The notes under the pieces: generated by a model
What the model was told of the DNA's origin: nothing
Seen by the model: the letters and a program-made list of their open reading frames with translations, nothing else
Database searches by the model: none
Position numbers and translations under genes: made by a program
Source of the DNA: Candolleomyces eurysporus
Taxonomy: Eukaryota; Basidiomycota; Agaricomycetes; Agaricales; Psathyrellaceae
Length of the DNA: 50,626 nucleotides
NCBI GenBank assembly: GCA_027579435.1
Contig: JANBPK010001239.1
Span: forward strand, 1-50,626
Reading direction: 5' to 3'
Part shown: piece after piece, positions 33,638-43,993 of the stretch
How positions within the stretch are numbered: position 1 is the first letter of the stretch
Layout of the letters: every line of letters begins with the position of its first letter

Positions 33638-34466
33638 ATGTCTGACTCCCAATCCCCAGAAAACAGGCCTATCTGGACTCGGGAGCAACGTAATGCATTC
33701 TCCAAGTGGCAGAGGGAGTCTAGGGATTTGGTCCTCTTTTGCAAGGACTACGGTGGCGTCTTTCGCATCAAGTGGTACGTACCTCTACCTTTTTCGACTA
33801 GTAGTTGACACATATCAATCAACCAGGCCTCTCGGTGTGACCCCGGCCCAGCTTTTACAGTGGCTTCGGGACCGGGGCCTGGTGTGGGTATGCTTCTGCA
33901 CTGTGCATCAGAGGCAGTCCCCTATCACGTACTTCGTCAGGATGCCTGATCAGAGCCTGAGGGTCTTTTGTGGCCAGAGCCCTCCCTGATGTGGTTTTGA
34001 ATGTGAGGTATCCAAATATCTTAATCGAGGTCTCTGCTCAATTTTTCTTAGTTAATTTAACTCGCATTTTCGAAACTACCCGGCTCTTCTACAACTACAG
34101 CAACTTTTGCACTCCCGGCCTTACCAAGCGCCAATATCGCGTAGCTGTCGCCCACACCAAAGAAATTCCAGGAGATGAAGAGGGGTGGGATTCCGATTCT
34201 GATGCCTCCAATGGATCGGATGAAGGCAGTCAGGGAGATGCAGTGCAAGATGGCGAGGGTGCGGCGGGCCCCCCCCCCCCCCCAAAGACTATCTAGAGGA
34301 TTTAGATGTTTCGGAGCATGGGCATAGTCCAGAGGACTACGACAACTTCGTCATCCCCATCCTGGAAGGTTGGATTGGCGACTATCAAGGAACCCCCACC
34401 ATGCGGCAACGCCAAGCTGTTTGGAGGCCCCGTATTTTTGAATTCCACAATAATCTGTTTCTGTAG
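33638..34466 (+). CDS. Acidic protein of unknown function inside the KDZ element
   Basis: Exon 1 is 33,638-33,774 (MSDSQSPENRPIWTREQRN, then WQRESRDLVLFCKDYGGVF) and exon 2 starts at 33,827 (PLGVTPAQLLQWLRDRGLVW) with phases matching. The frame then breaks at a TTTT near 33,967; reading one T fewer gives VARALPDVVLNV. A further open part reads LTRIFETTRLFYNYSNF, TKRQYRVAVAHTKE and a Glu/Asp/Ser-rich stretch. A run of 15 C at about 34,268 shifts the frame again; beyond it DYLEDLDVSEHGHSPEDYD to RPRIFEFHNNLFL ends at TAG 34,464. Both breaks are at homopolymers, so they may be sequencing errors. A TATA-like CATATAGGA lies about 65 bases before the ATG. The gene converges on the transposase, 93 bases apart. 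Family not recognised. Confidence 0.6.
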
Positions 34467-34558
34467 ATGTTTATTTGCTCTCGCGTTGTAATATCATCCT
34501 CCCCTCCCCCTCTTGTTGACGTCCGAAATCCTGATGGGTGCGCCAAAAAGGTAATGTT

Positions 34559-36830
34559 TCATTCCATGTTTCTAATTCGGGTACAGTTCCATGCAGATAA
34601 GAATGTCTTGGTGTACACGATGGCCCGCTCCTGCCCCATATAACTTACAGATTTACGAATCTTTTTTAGGCCACTGTTCCCACACTCCCCAGCACTCGAA
34701 TTAATTGCGACCAAGCGGGGATCTGCGTTCGCATACTCGGAGAGAAAGGCAGCCGGGCTGCACTTGGAATGGCCAGCTGCGTGAAAATGGTCGATGGCAA
34801 AGAATGTATTCTTGAAGAATTCTGGTTCTCGCAACATGCAATATGGGCCAAGGGCGCACGCAAAGTCGTAGATAACGCGCTTTGGGGCGACGGGCCAACG
34901 TGTGATCATCGTGGAAAAGACATCATTTTGTCCTTCACTTTCTGGAATGCAGTGAAACCCGTAGCAAACAGAGTGAGTGCACCATGCCCACCATAATACC
35001 TCCTGTCAGACCGTCCGATCTGTATTGGGTGTAGTATTTGCCGCATCGATCCCTGCGCGGGGCCAATTTATCTTTCTTCCCATCACCCCTGATTTTGGGG
35101 TACTTGGGACGGTGATGGATCTGTGGAAAGCTGTAAAGACAGCCAGTCTGGAAGAATAGAGCTGTGTTACTTATCACCCGTCGCTGACGTTTGTCTCACT
35201 CACCTGACTCCATTCAGAGGCCGTCGAAGAACCGGAAATAGTGGGGATCGGGGAAGTATCGACAGAGAGCTCCCAAAGTACCGTCTCCACTCTATTTGCC
35301 AACCACTGGAATAAGGGGACAAAATCCTGCAAGGAGTCCCTGCCCTCCATGATGCGGTACAAGCCAGGAATTGAGAGAATTTTCGTCAAGTACTCGGGTA
35401 GTGGGTTGGCAATAAAATTCTGGAGACCTGCGAGAGCCACAGCGTTGATCAATTGGAGGATCGATTCCTCTGCTGCGATCTGAGGAGTGTCAATACAATT
35501 AAGCACCGGAGTTATGCATGGATGCTTACCTGAAGGAAGAATCTCTCGTACCCCTTAGGTGGAGAGAGCCTCTGAGAGAAGGCGACAGCACCGTAGGCAT
35601 CAAGGAAGAGTGAGGCAAGCACCTCACACTCTTTCTCGATCCCCTTGTGGATAAATGCAACACAATCTAAGTGCTCCACCACTGCCTTGGTTGATCCGCT
35701 ACTCTTAGCCTCGTCCAGATCGGGAACTTTGAGCGCCAGTCAAAGCACGGAATGCAAAGAAACGTCCAGAAGAAGTTGCTGCTTTGGATGAGCCTTCACT
35801 TTGCCTCGTACAATGGACTCTGATGATTCTTCAATAGGAGATTTTATGGCCGAAGTGAGGTGGTCCTTCCCAAAAGAAAGTGTGACTCCATCCCAGATGA
35901 CAGTCTCAGGATAGGGACCACAGAGCGAGCAGGTCATATCGTTTTCCAAGGCCACAAGCTCTGCGTATGCAAACCAGACTGAACGAAAGGTTCCATCGTC
36001 CATGAAGGTCGCGCCCAACAGAGAATACCTGTGTTGCATGACGGTGACCCAAGCAACGAACGGAGTCTCGGAGGCAACATAGGCCATAGTGTATTCATTG
36101 AGGAGCTCATGGCTGATGAGAAGCTTGTTGTTATAATTCAAGAGGCCTTGTTCACGCAGGTCTGGGCCAATGAATCGTCGTCGAGCTCGAGGGCACTTTG
36201 GGCATGATTGCAGTTCGATCTCGGCGCTGTGGGAAGCATATAAAGTAAAGATCCGACATGTGTGAATGACGGTGGGCATTTGGGGGTTTACAAACGTGTG
36301 GCCTCCAAGGCAAGGACATGAGGCCTGAGTTCCGATCCCAAGGACTGAAGATGGAGGCTCCCGAAAAGGCTTCGGGCGAGCATAGAGAACAGGATCGGTC
36401 TTGAGGGATATGAAAAGAGGCCGGAGGACGGGCAAGTGCGACACAGAGCCAGATTGGCTTTCGGAAACTGCAATTTCCTCAGGTGTGTCCAATTCAAGAT
36501 CATGAAAAAGGCTTACCAATGGAGGTACCTGACATCCTATTCTGCTTGATTCTTTGGGGATCGTACGTAACGGCATCTCCAAGAATCTTTGCGAGGATTT
36601 CGTATGCGGCTTGGATGTGGACACAAGTACCTGAATCCTTTGAGCACTTCCACGACCCCGTAGAAGGTAGCATCCTGGTGTGCGTGACGATAGCCCGACC
36701 TCTCAGTTCAGAAGCCAATGTGCCTTTGACAGAGAAGATGGTACAATAATTGGGGGAGTTGGGAACTTGTTGGCAGAAAAAGATGGCAGCATTTGGATCT
36801 TGAATTGAACTTAGACCAACGACAACAATT
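34559..36830 (-). pseudogene. KDZ-family transposase with CxC5/CxC6-like clusters, nearly intact
   Basis: Exons on the minus strand: about 36,830 (start uncertain) to 36,517; 36,467-35,530; 35,479-35,204; 35,147-34,559. Introns of 49, 50 and 56 bases are GT-AG with consistent phase. Exon 1 carries QVPNSPNYCTIFSVKG and AIVTHTRMLP, then a Cys/His-bearing WKCSKDSGTCVHIQ. Exon 2 carries SCPCLGGH, CPKCPRARRRFIG, GLLNYNNKLLIS and MTCSLCGPYPETVIWDGV, matching the cysteine clusters associated with KDZ transposases. Exon 4 has VIYDFACAL (likely catalytic Asp), IDHFHAAGHSKC (His) and SSAGECGNSGL (likely Glu), then an RKSVSYMGQERA / FLSAWN end. Two breaks are visible: TGA at 35,740-35,742, with the frame open on both sides, and one extra base near 35,000 between GGIM and WAWCTHSVCYGF. 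Otherwise the order and length fit a full protein of about 700 residues. Confidence 0.85.
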
Positions 36831-36879
36831 ATGAAGCAGTTCAGCTCACTTTGCGGTGATACGCCGAGTGCGCAAACAC

Positions 36880-38240
36880 CCTATAAAATTCGCGAACTTG
36901 TTCTTAATGTTTGTGAACTGACTTATGTATAAAGAAGATCTTCATGAAGTTGGGAACTATAGAGTTGGAACTTTCCCTGGTTGCCAACTAAGCAGACTAC
37001 CTAGCAGAGACGAGAAAGACAAGTAAGGCGGTTTTACAACGGTACTTTAAGTTTGTGAAGGCCTTGTGAACGTATCTGAAACAGCTACAACTAGAATCGA
37101 AGCTACCTGATATGCCTGACCTGGCAAGGGACAATATCAGTGGGAGTTATGCATACTACAAGGGAATTCACCCTGACATTGCTAAGTGGAGGTCCTCGTG
37201 AAGTAGCCGATAGCTTCGAGAACATGATTGTTGATCTGTCAAGTCAATAAACGCTGACCTTACCATCTTTGGAAGGTATCGGCGTTAGTTGATGAGCTTC
37301 GGAGGATCGTCCAAAGTTCGTGAACCTGTACGGAAAACCAGAAAGCAAGACTAAAGCTTATGTGGTCATCTACCCAAAGCTCAGTCAGCCTGTCCATAGC
37401 CAAGAGATAGAAAGAGTCAGCAGAGCAGTGAAGCAGTGTGGCTGGGTAGAGCCAAGCACCCAAAATTTGGATCAATTCGTCGGATTAGGTGCGCAAACGG
37501 AAGGGCGCGCTCTCCGGAAGCAATCCTCGGTGAATATCCATGCGGACTCAATAACAGCTGCGTCCAGAACAGGTTTGCAAAGCGCCTGGGCTGCGTTCTA
37601 TGGTTTGAGACTCAACTCTCGGCCTTTGATACCCTCATGTGATTGCGTTTCTTATCTCTCTCTGTCTATGTCATCTGTTTGTTTCTTTGCCTGTTTGCCA
37701 AACAATAATTGCCTATATCTATGTCTCTGTTTTATCTATTATAGTTAGCGGGTAGCTAACGTTTGTATTTCGCGTCAGGACCGTGTTCCCAGGAATCTAC
37801 GAGAGCCATCTGTTATCAAGAAAAGAGTGTTTAAGTTTGCGAAGTCAATCAGAGTCGTGTCACTTGCGTTTTATCGAATCGTTCTCACGTTAAAGTTGCT
37901 CGAGGCCGTGTCCTCTGTTTGCAAAGTTATCCGTCGTATCTCGAACCCTACCGTGTGTTAGCGAAGTCACTTCATGAAGCATTTCTATTGTTGCTGGTTG
38001 AGCCTTAGCTCCCCCTCGAACTTGTGATTGTGCAAGAAGAGTTCTAGAAGCCTCTGTCGACTAGACTTAGAGCTTTTACCTATACCCCTTGCCTGCCTTT
38101 ATCTTCACAAAGGTATTTGGTGTGTTGTGTTGTTGTGGTTGTGTGTGTGTGTTTTAGTTCTATAGTTTGGCTGTTAGAGCACCCTAGTTCGCTACCTGCA
38201 CATCAGTGGCAGAGTTGACGGCTTCAGGGAGAGCAAGTTC
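36880..38240. other. Non-coding interior of the KDZ element
   Basis: It contains recurrent short words such as GTTTGCGAAGT and GTTTGTGAA, a T/C-rich stretch (37,650-37,750), a small palindrome GTTAGCGGGTAGCTAAC near 37,744 and a TG-rich stretch near 38,120-38,155. A frame at 37,320-37,748 is not recognisable. It might be a decayed retroelement terminal repeat, but I cannot show a partner. Confidence 0.3.
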
Positions 38241-38397
38241 TCTAGTTCATAGGAATGGAAGAACTCTTGATGGATACAAAGAAGATTCTGAGTGCCTCGA
38301 GGACAGGTACATGTGACGCCGAATTTCTTGCCGATAACGAGGTACTGCAAATGACACCAGGAGTTCTGCGAGCACTGTCAATTCCTTGATGGGAGGC

Positions 38398-38925
38398 CTA
38401 GACAAAGGGATGTACTGTTGGTTGTATCCTATGTGTGTCCCACCCTTGACAGACAAAGAGGTCCTTGCCAACCCGACAGAACCCCGCTGCCCCAGTGTCT
38501 ACGGCCTCAGCATACGCGGTAACTTGAGACTCGCCAATGATGACATCAGTGGCTGTGGCTGTGGCTGAGGGACTGGGCTCTGGATCTTGATCCCATGGCA
38601 CGGAGACTGGCATCTCTTCCCACGCTCCTCCCTCCACCATGGACAACAAAAGTCTGTCATCTCCCTGTCCATGTCCGTTTGTCCTCACCCGCTTTGCCCC
38701 ACTCTTTGTGTTCTGCCACCTCTTCACAGGCTGATGGTACCTCTTGACTGATTTTGTAGGAGAAACCCAAGTACCATCGTTGGCTGCATTTATGAGTGTA
38801 TCTGGGTAAGCAAAAACAGTGTTGGTGTCACCTGTCAGTGTTGCCTGTATCGAGCGGCAACAGTTCTTTCTTAGGTCCCATGGTGCGGTGAAAAAGATCA
38901 AGGTGGTGCGCCGTACTCGGGCCAA
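38398..38925 (-). CDS. Hypothetical ORF within the KDZ element
   Basis: A 175-codon open frame reads MARVRRTTLIFFTAPW at the start, then NAANDGTWVSPTKSVKRYHQ, a basic KRWQNTKSGAKRVRTNGHG stretch and an acidic/Pro/Ser/Thr-rich second half. The composition is coding-like with a plausible basic, possibly nucleic-acid-binding stretch, but I recognise no family and see no exon partners. It lies upstream of the transposase on the same strand. It could be a decayed gene fragment. Confidence 0.35.
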   Translation of the reverse strand: MARVRRTTLIFFTAPWDLRKNCCRSIQATLTGDTNTVFAYPDTLINAANDGTWVSPTKSVKRYHQPVKRWQNTKSGAKRVRTNGHGQGDDRLLLSMVEGGAWEEMPVSVPWDQDPEPSPSATATATDVIIGESQVTAYAEAVDTGAAGFCRVGKDLFVCQGWDTHRIQPTVHPFV

Positions 38926-39679
38926 ATCTCACTTTTCTACTTGCCCCTGTTTTCCGGCTGCAACTTTTACCGCCCATCGCATTCAGCTAGGCCATTCGCT
39001 CTCACCACGATGAGCTGGGAGACCAGGCTGGATTGTTTCCAATGTGTTCGCGTGCTTGTGCTGTATTCTGTATTACTGTCAATCCGCATTCTCTTCTGCA
39101 TTGATTTGAGTGAAAGAGTTGATTTACAGTTGAGCTGAACTTCAGATCAGAGCCTGTGGTAAACTTTCGGCATCTGTCGCTGACTGGAAGATTGGGGTTT
39201 CTTCATATTGCGTGTGTCAAAGTCTCAACCATCTTCCATCTTTTTGGCCAGGTGCACGGAAGTCAAGCAGGACATCCCCAACCACGGATCGCAGCTCATT
39301 TGAGCCTCGGGTCCCGTCTTGGTAGGTTGTTCCCGCTTGCGGTTCCTGGAAGTACAGGTGTTCTTCCAACTGCGCGACTCATAGTTTTGCTCATCTCCCA
39401 TTGGTCACTTTGCATATTCCACAGACTTTGGATTTCATCTGTATGAGCTCCAAAGTCTGTGGCAACCTCAACCTATTGATTGGGTGCCTCATTGCTTCAA
39501 GGCCAGTCTTGTGAAGTGCACACCAACATCCTTTCAGCCGCAGCTCTGAATGGAAGTCGACCGAAACTCCACCCATCTTCGACGGCAGTCGCACTGCACT
39601 TCAACATCAGGTTGGCTCACCCGTGAAGTCGTATCGTACTTCGAGACTACAGCATCTTGGATGAACTGTCCACCTTTTA

Positions 39680-42255
39680 GCTACTTTGATTGGGCTCGCA
39701 AAACCTGGAAGTACCTTAACTCTTTGTTTTCGTTCGCACTGCCCGTTTTTGGTACCTCCCTATCTATTTGTTTTGGTTGTGATACCTGGAAGTCGCTGGA
39801 CCCTTCCAATCACCTGCGCTGGTTCTCTGGAAGGACTGTTAACCTTCCCGGTGTGTTTGCTCAGACCATTTTAGGAATCTCACAGACATAGTAAAGTGGA
39901 AGTCACTCGACCCTTGCACAATGTTTGTGAGCTGGAAGGACTGACCACCTTCTGGTTATCTTGCTCTGGTTGGACAGCCTGGAAGTACGCCAAACCTTCT
40001 GTTTGCTCGCTGTGCGGTGCTTCAGAAGTACGATTCACCTTCCAAGTGAGTTCATTTTTGGAACCCCACTGCCTATTTTGGTTCAGTGGCAACACCTGGA
40101 AGTTACCGGACACTTCCAATCACCAGCTCTCTGCCACTCTGGAAGGACTGTCCACCTTCAAAACCTGGAAGTCACTTGACCCTTCCATCATGTACATGTC
40201 CTGGAAGGCCCATGCACCTTCTGGCTATTGGTCGTACAGCCTGGAAGTACCCTGACACTTCTGTTCACTTACCATGTGGTGCTTTGGAAGGACCATTCGC
40301 CTTCCAAGTGAGTTTTTTCACTAGCCAGTTAAGGGATCTCACTGGCTTTTTAGTTTGGTCATAATAGATGGAAGTCCCTAGAACCTTCCAAACACTAGCC
40401 ATCTGGCGCTCTGGAAGGACTGTTGTCCTTCCCAGTGAGTTCACTCAAAGATGAATTCTCATTTTAGGAATCTCACCAACGTGAAGTGGGAGTCACTCGA
40501 CCTACTGGAAGTCCCTAAAACCTTCCAAACACTAGCCCTCTGGTGGTCTGGAAGGACTGTCCACCTTCAACGCTTGGAAGTCACTCAACCCTTCCATCAT
40601 CTTTTCATCTTGAAAGGACCAAACACCTTCCGGCTACCTTGCTTTGGTTGTACAACCTGGAAGTACCCCAAACCTTCTGTTCACTTGCTGTGTGCTTTGG
40701 AAGGACTCTTGACCTTCCCTCCAGAGCGTTTGCACATGCCATTTGGGGGATCTTGCTGACGTTGTAAAACCTGGAAGTCACTTTAACCTTCCGTCCTCTC
40801 TGCATCTTGGAAGGACCAACCACTTTCCGGCTATCTTGAATCAGTCATACAACCTGGAAGTACCCCAGCCCTTCCGTCCACCCGCCATCTGGTGCTTTGG
40901 AAGGACTGGCCACCTTCTAGGTGAGTTTCCACTGCCTGTTTTTGGAAACACACTATCTATTTTGGTTCAGTTGTGATACCTGGAAGTTGCCAGACCCTTC
41001 CAATCACCTGCTCTCTGATGCTCTGGAAGGACTGTTGACCTTCCCAGTGTGTTCTCTCAGACCATTTTAGGAATCTCACTGACATTTTCACTAGCCAATT
41101 AAGGGATCTCACGTCTTTTTCAGTTCAGTTGGAATACCTCGAAGTCACCAGACCCTTCCAATTGCCTGCTCTCTGGTGGTCCGGAAGGACTGTCCACCTT
41201 CAAAATCTAGAAGTTGCTTGAACCTTCCACCATGTTCCTGCCTTGAAAGGAGCAACCATGCTGTACAGCCTAGAAGTACCCCTGCCCTTCTGTTCACTTG
41301 CTGTGCGCTGCTTGGTTTTGGTTCAGTTGTAACACCTGGAAGTTGCCAGACCCTTCCATTCACAAGCTCTCTGCCACTCTGGAAGGACTGTCCACCTTCA
41401 AAACCTAGAAGTCACTTGACCCTTCTATCATGTTCACATGTTTGTGTCTTGGAAGGACTGTCCACCCTCTGGGACTGTTACAGTCCACCTTCAAAACCTG
41501 GAAGTCACTTGACCCTTCCATCATCTTTGCATCCTGGAAGGCCCGTCCACCTTCCGCCTATTGGTCGTACAGCCTGGAAGTACCCTGACCCTTCCATTGA
41601 CCTGCCGTGTGGTGCTTTGGAAGGACCATTTGCCTTCCAGGTGGGTTATACTGGACTTTTTTGGAATATTTTGGTTCAGTCGTGATATCTGGAAGTCGCC
41701 GGACCTTTCCAATCACCTGCTCTCTGCTGCTCTGGAAGGACTGCCCACCTTCAAGATCTGGAAGTCACTTGGCCCTTCCATGCTCTTCCAGCCTCATATT
41801 CTAGAAGTATGACCCATCTTCATCAAGTCCTTTCGGAAGGGTCTGGCTACTTCCCAACATGGAGTCATGCTCACCATCACTCAGAAGGTTGTCCCGACTT
41901 CGCCGCATCCCAGCGTCATGTCCAACCTTCTCGACCAGTTGGATGGAAGTCCCCTGCCACTGCCAGTTCCTTCTTCCCATGCGCCTTGGAAGTACAGCCC
42001 AACTTCCGACTCACATTGCTGAAGAAGAAACCACCTTCAGCCCAGCTATTCCAGAAGTCTGTCTCCACTTCCCGTTCAATCATATAGTCCTACGTTGAAT
42101 ATTTGTCCTTTGGCTACTACTACTATATTTTGAATATATTTTATTACCTAGAGACCCGCACGTGCCATGGGATCATGAGTGGTACAACAGGTTGTACCAC
42201 CTATGTGCAACTGGCTGAACCACTTTGGTGCAACCGGCAGATCAGCTGCTGACCC
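39680..42255 (+). repeat. Right inverted array of GGAAG/CTTCC monomers
   Basis: Three monomer types alternate. Type a has CTGGAAGTxGCxGGACCCTT then CCAATCACCTGCTCTCTG; type b has CTGGAAGTCACTTGACCCTT then CCATCAT; type c has CTGGAAGTACCCxxACCCTT then TGTTCACTTGC. Each also contains TGGAAGGAC and CACCTTC in the second half. The a-b-c order recurs about six times, with spacers carrying GTGAGTT and TTTTGGTTCAGT words. Open frames through it are products of the repeat, not genes. It is the inverted counterpart of the left array. Confidence 0.9.
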
Positions 42256-43250
42256 CGGGATCAACATGGCATCACTCATCGCTTATAAACAGCATTGTAG
42301 ATTTATCCACCTTGACAGTACAAATGAACAGACCAAGCAGGATGGGTCCCATCTTCTAATGCAAAAAGCAGCACTTGACACTGCTCCGCTTTTGAAAGTG
42401 CAATGCCTTTTGTTGTCTGTGGGTACCCAGGGTTTTTGCACATCTTCTGTGGGGGGTATATTGACCGGTACACTTTACAGCAATATTTAGTAATGATTCT
42501 AGATCATCAAAATGAGACTTACTGATTCCAACATGGTGCCAATAGTCTGTGAACATTGAAATTTATTGCTGAGGGTCCATTGCAGTGATCATGTCATTCC
42601 AAGTGACAATACAAACACAGTCCCACAGGCTTTCAACAAGAGAATGAGGGATAGAGCATGCAGATGATAGAAATAGTTGAACTGAAGGTGATAAAACCTG
42701 AGCCTCATTGATGGCTTGTCAAGCAGGCTGTGCAAGCTTGATGTCATCTTTGAGGCATGATGCTAGGGTCATGAATCAGAGGATTTGCTCAAAGCAGATT
42801 GACAATCGCTCTTGAGCATTTAATGTGTTGAGCCAGCCATGTAAAGCAGGGATAAGATCCATACTATTATTCAAGGGATAAGCTAGGTGTAAGGGCAAAG
42901 GGAACACAACATCTTGTATCAACAAACACACGACATCCTGGACCTATAAGGCCAGATGCCCGGACCGCTGGACCACTGGACACCCAACACAGCTGGATGC
43001 CCGGAGATTCCATTTCAAGGGAGTTCTCAATGTGCTGGGTGCTGGGATCCTTGGCTTCAAGTTAAGGGCAAAATGAAAGTTTGGTGGTTCCAAAATTTGT
43101 GGTGGTAGAATTGTATGGGTGTTAGAGCAAAGGTTGTGGTAGTAATGAATAAAATGTTGGTGGCCTTCTTTGTTTTTCTACTATCCGACGTGTGGTTGTA
43201 AAACCAGTTTTGGATTTGCTATTATCCCAGAAGGTCAGTATATTATGAAT
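42256..43250. other. No gene recognised
   Basis: Non-coding sequence with a CTGGA/GCCCGG-rich patch near 42,955-43,010 and TGTGGTGGTAG / TTGTGGTAGT words at 43,090-43,150 that recur near 49,780-49,900 in both orientations. Confidence 0.35.
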
Positions 43251-43252
43251 AG

Positions 43253-43681
43253 CTAATCTATTGCCGGGCTCACCTCCAATCGTGTCTTGTACCATTCCTT
43301 GTGCGACGCGAATATGGGATGCGTGCGAGGCTTGGGCTTTTTAGCATTCTTTCGCTTCTTCTTCCCAGAAGCCTGCATGGAGCTTGAGCCTGAGCTACCG
43401 TCAGGCGCGTCTTGCGACTCAAGGTTGCCTCCTTCGGGATTAGTCTGAGGCCCATGCTTGCTCGTGGATGCGTCAGGTGGGCTAGAGGTGCCTTTTTGAG
43501 CCTCCTCACTTTCCCAATCTGCGTCCTCGGCTTCCTGGTTTGACCAGAGTGTGAAGAACTCACCCTTCACCAAGGCCCAGAAGCAGCTATGCAGCATGTC
43601 CCCAATCTGAGCCTGTTGGAAGGCAGGCAGGCGCGCTGTAAAAAAATTGAGACTGCTTTGCGCAGGCCCATGTCTTTCCAA
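43253..43681 (-). CDS. Hypothetical protein, basic C-terminus
   Basis: A 142-codon frame reads FFTARLPAFQQAQIGDM, CFWALVKGEFFTLW, an acidic EAEDADWESEEAQ stretch, a Ser/Pro/Gly-rich linker and a KKKRKNAKKPKPRTH lysine-rich stretch that could be a nuclear localisation signal. The composition looks like a true exon. The region upstream (43,690-43,740) has two Ns and a long A run, so the start is unreliable and earlier exons may be lost there. I do not recognise the family. It diverges from the gene at 43,994. Confidence 0.5.
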   Translation of the reverse strand: MERHGPAQSSLNFFTARLPAFQQAQIGDMLHSCFWALVKGEFFTLWSNQEAEDADWESEEAQKGTSSPPDASTSKHGPQTNPEGGNLESQDAPDGSSGSSSMQASGKKKRKNAKKPKPRTHPIFASHKEWYKTRLEVSPAID

Positions 43682-43993
43682 CCATCAGAGCAGAAATGTT
43701 TTGGTNACGCAAAAACCAAGTTGTCAAAAAAAAAAAAAGNCTAACAACAAAGCACGGGATACGGGGGAGGGGACGATTGACCGAGTCATCGCAGGTGCGT
43801 TCGGGGATGGTTTGGTGACCCATGGTTTGAAAACTAGGTGAGTGCTCCCTCCCCGTCAATGCGGGTATTACCAATGACTCTGTCACATGCCCAGGTCGAA
43901 CGGAAGTCTATAAGAGCGGATGCATCTGCACCTTCTCTGTCCAATCCCACCACCGCACATTCCTGCAGCCCACTCCAAGCCATCTTCACTATC

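Larger units (their letters stand above)
31654..42255. mobile_element. 10.6-kb KDZ-bearing element with long inverted repeat arrays
   Basis: The block starts GGGTCAGCAGCTGATCTGCC and ends in the reverse complement, GGCAGATCAGCTGCTGACCC. The outer ~500 bases at each side are nearly identical inverted copies, and the similarity continues inward through arrays of GGAAG/CTTCC monomers on both sides. The centre holds a KDZ transposase gene (minus) and a convergent small gene (plus). Terminal inverted repeats plus an internal transposase gene fit a DNA transposon. I see no convincing target-site duplication (GTGAATTTTT on the left, CGGGATCAAC on the right), so the ends could be off or the block rearranged. 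Confidence 0.7.

Noticed and set aside
39680..42255. CRISPR-like array
   Set aside because: Spacers are related monomers rather than unique sequences, there is no cas gene, and the sequence is eukaryotic.
31640..42275. Target-site duplication of the 10.6-kb element
   Set aside because: GTGAATTTTT on the left and CGGGATCAAC on the right do not match, so none is claimed.
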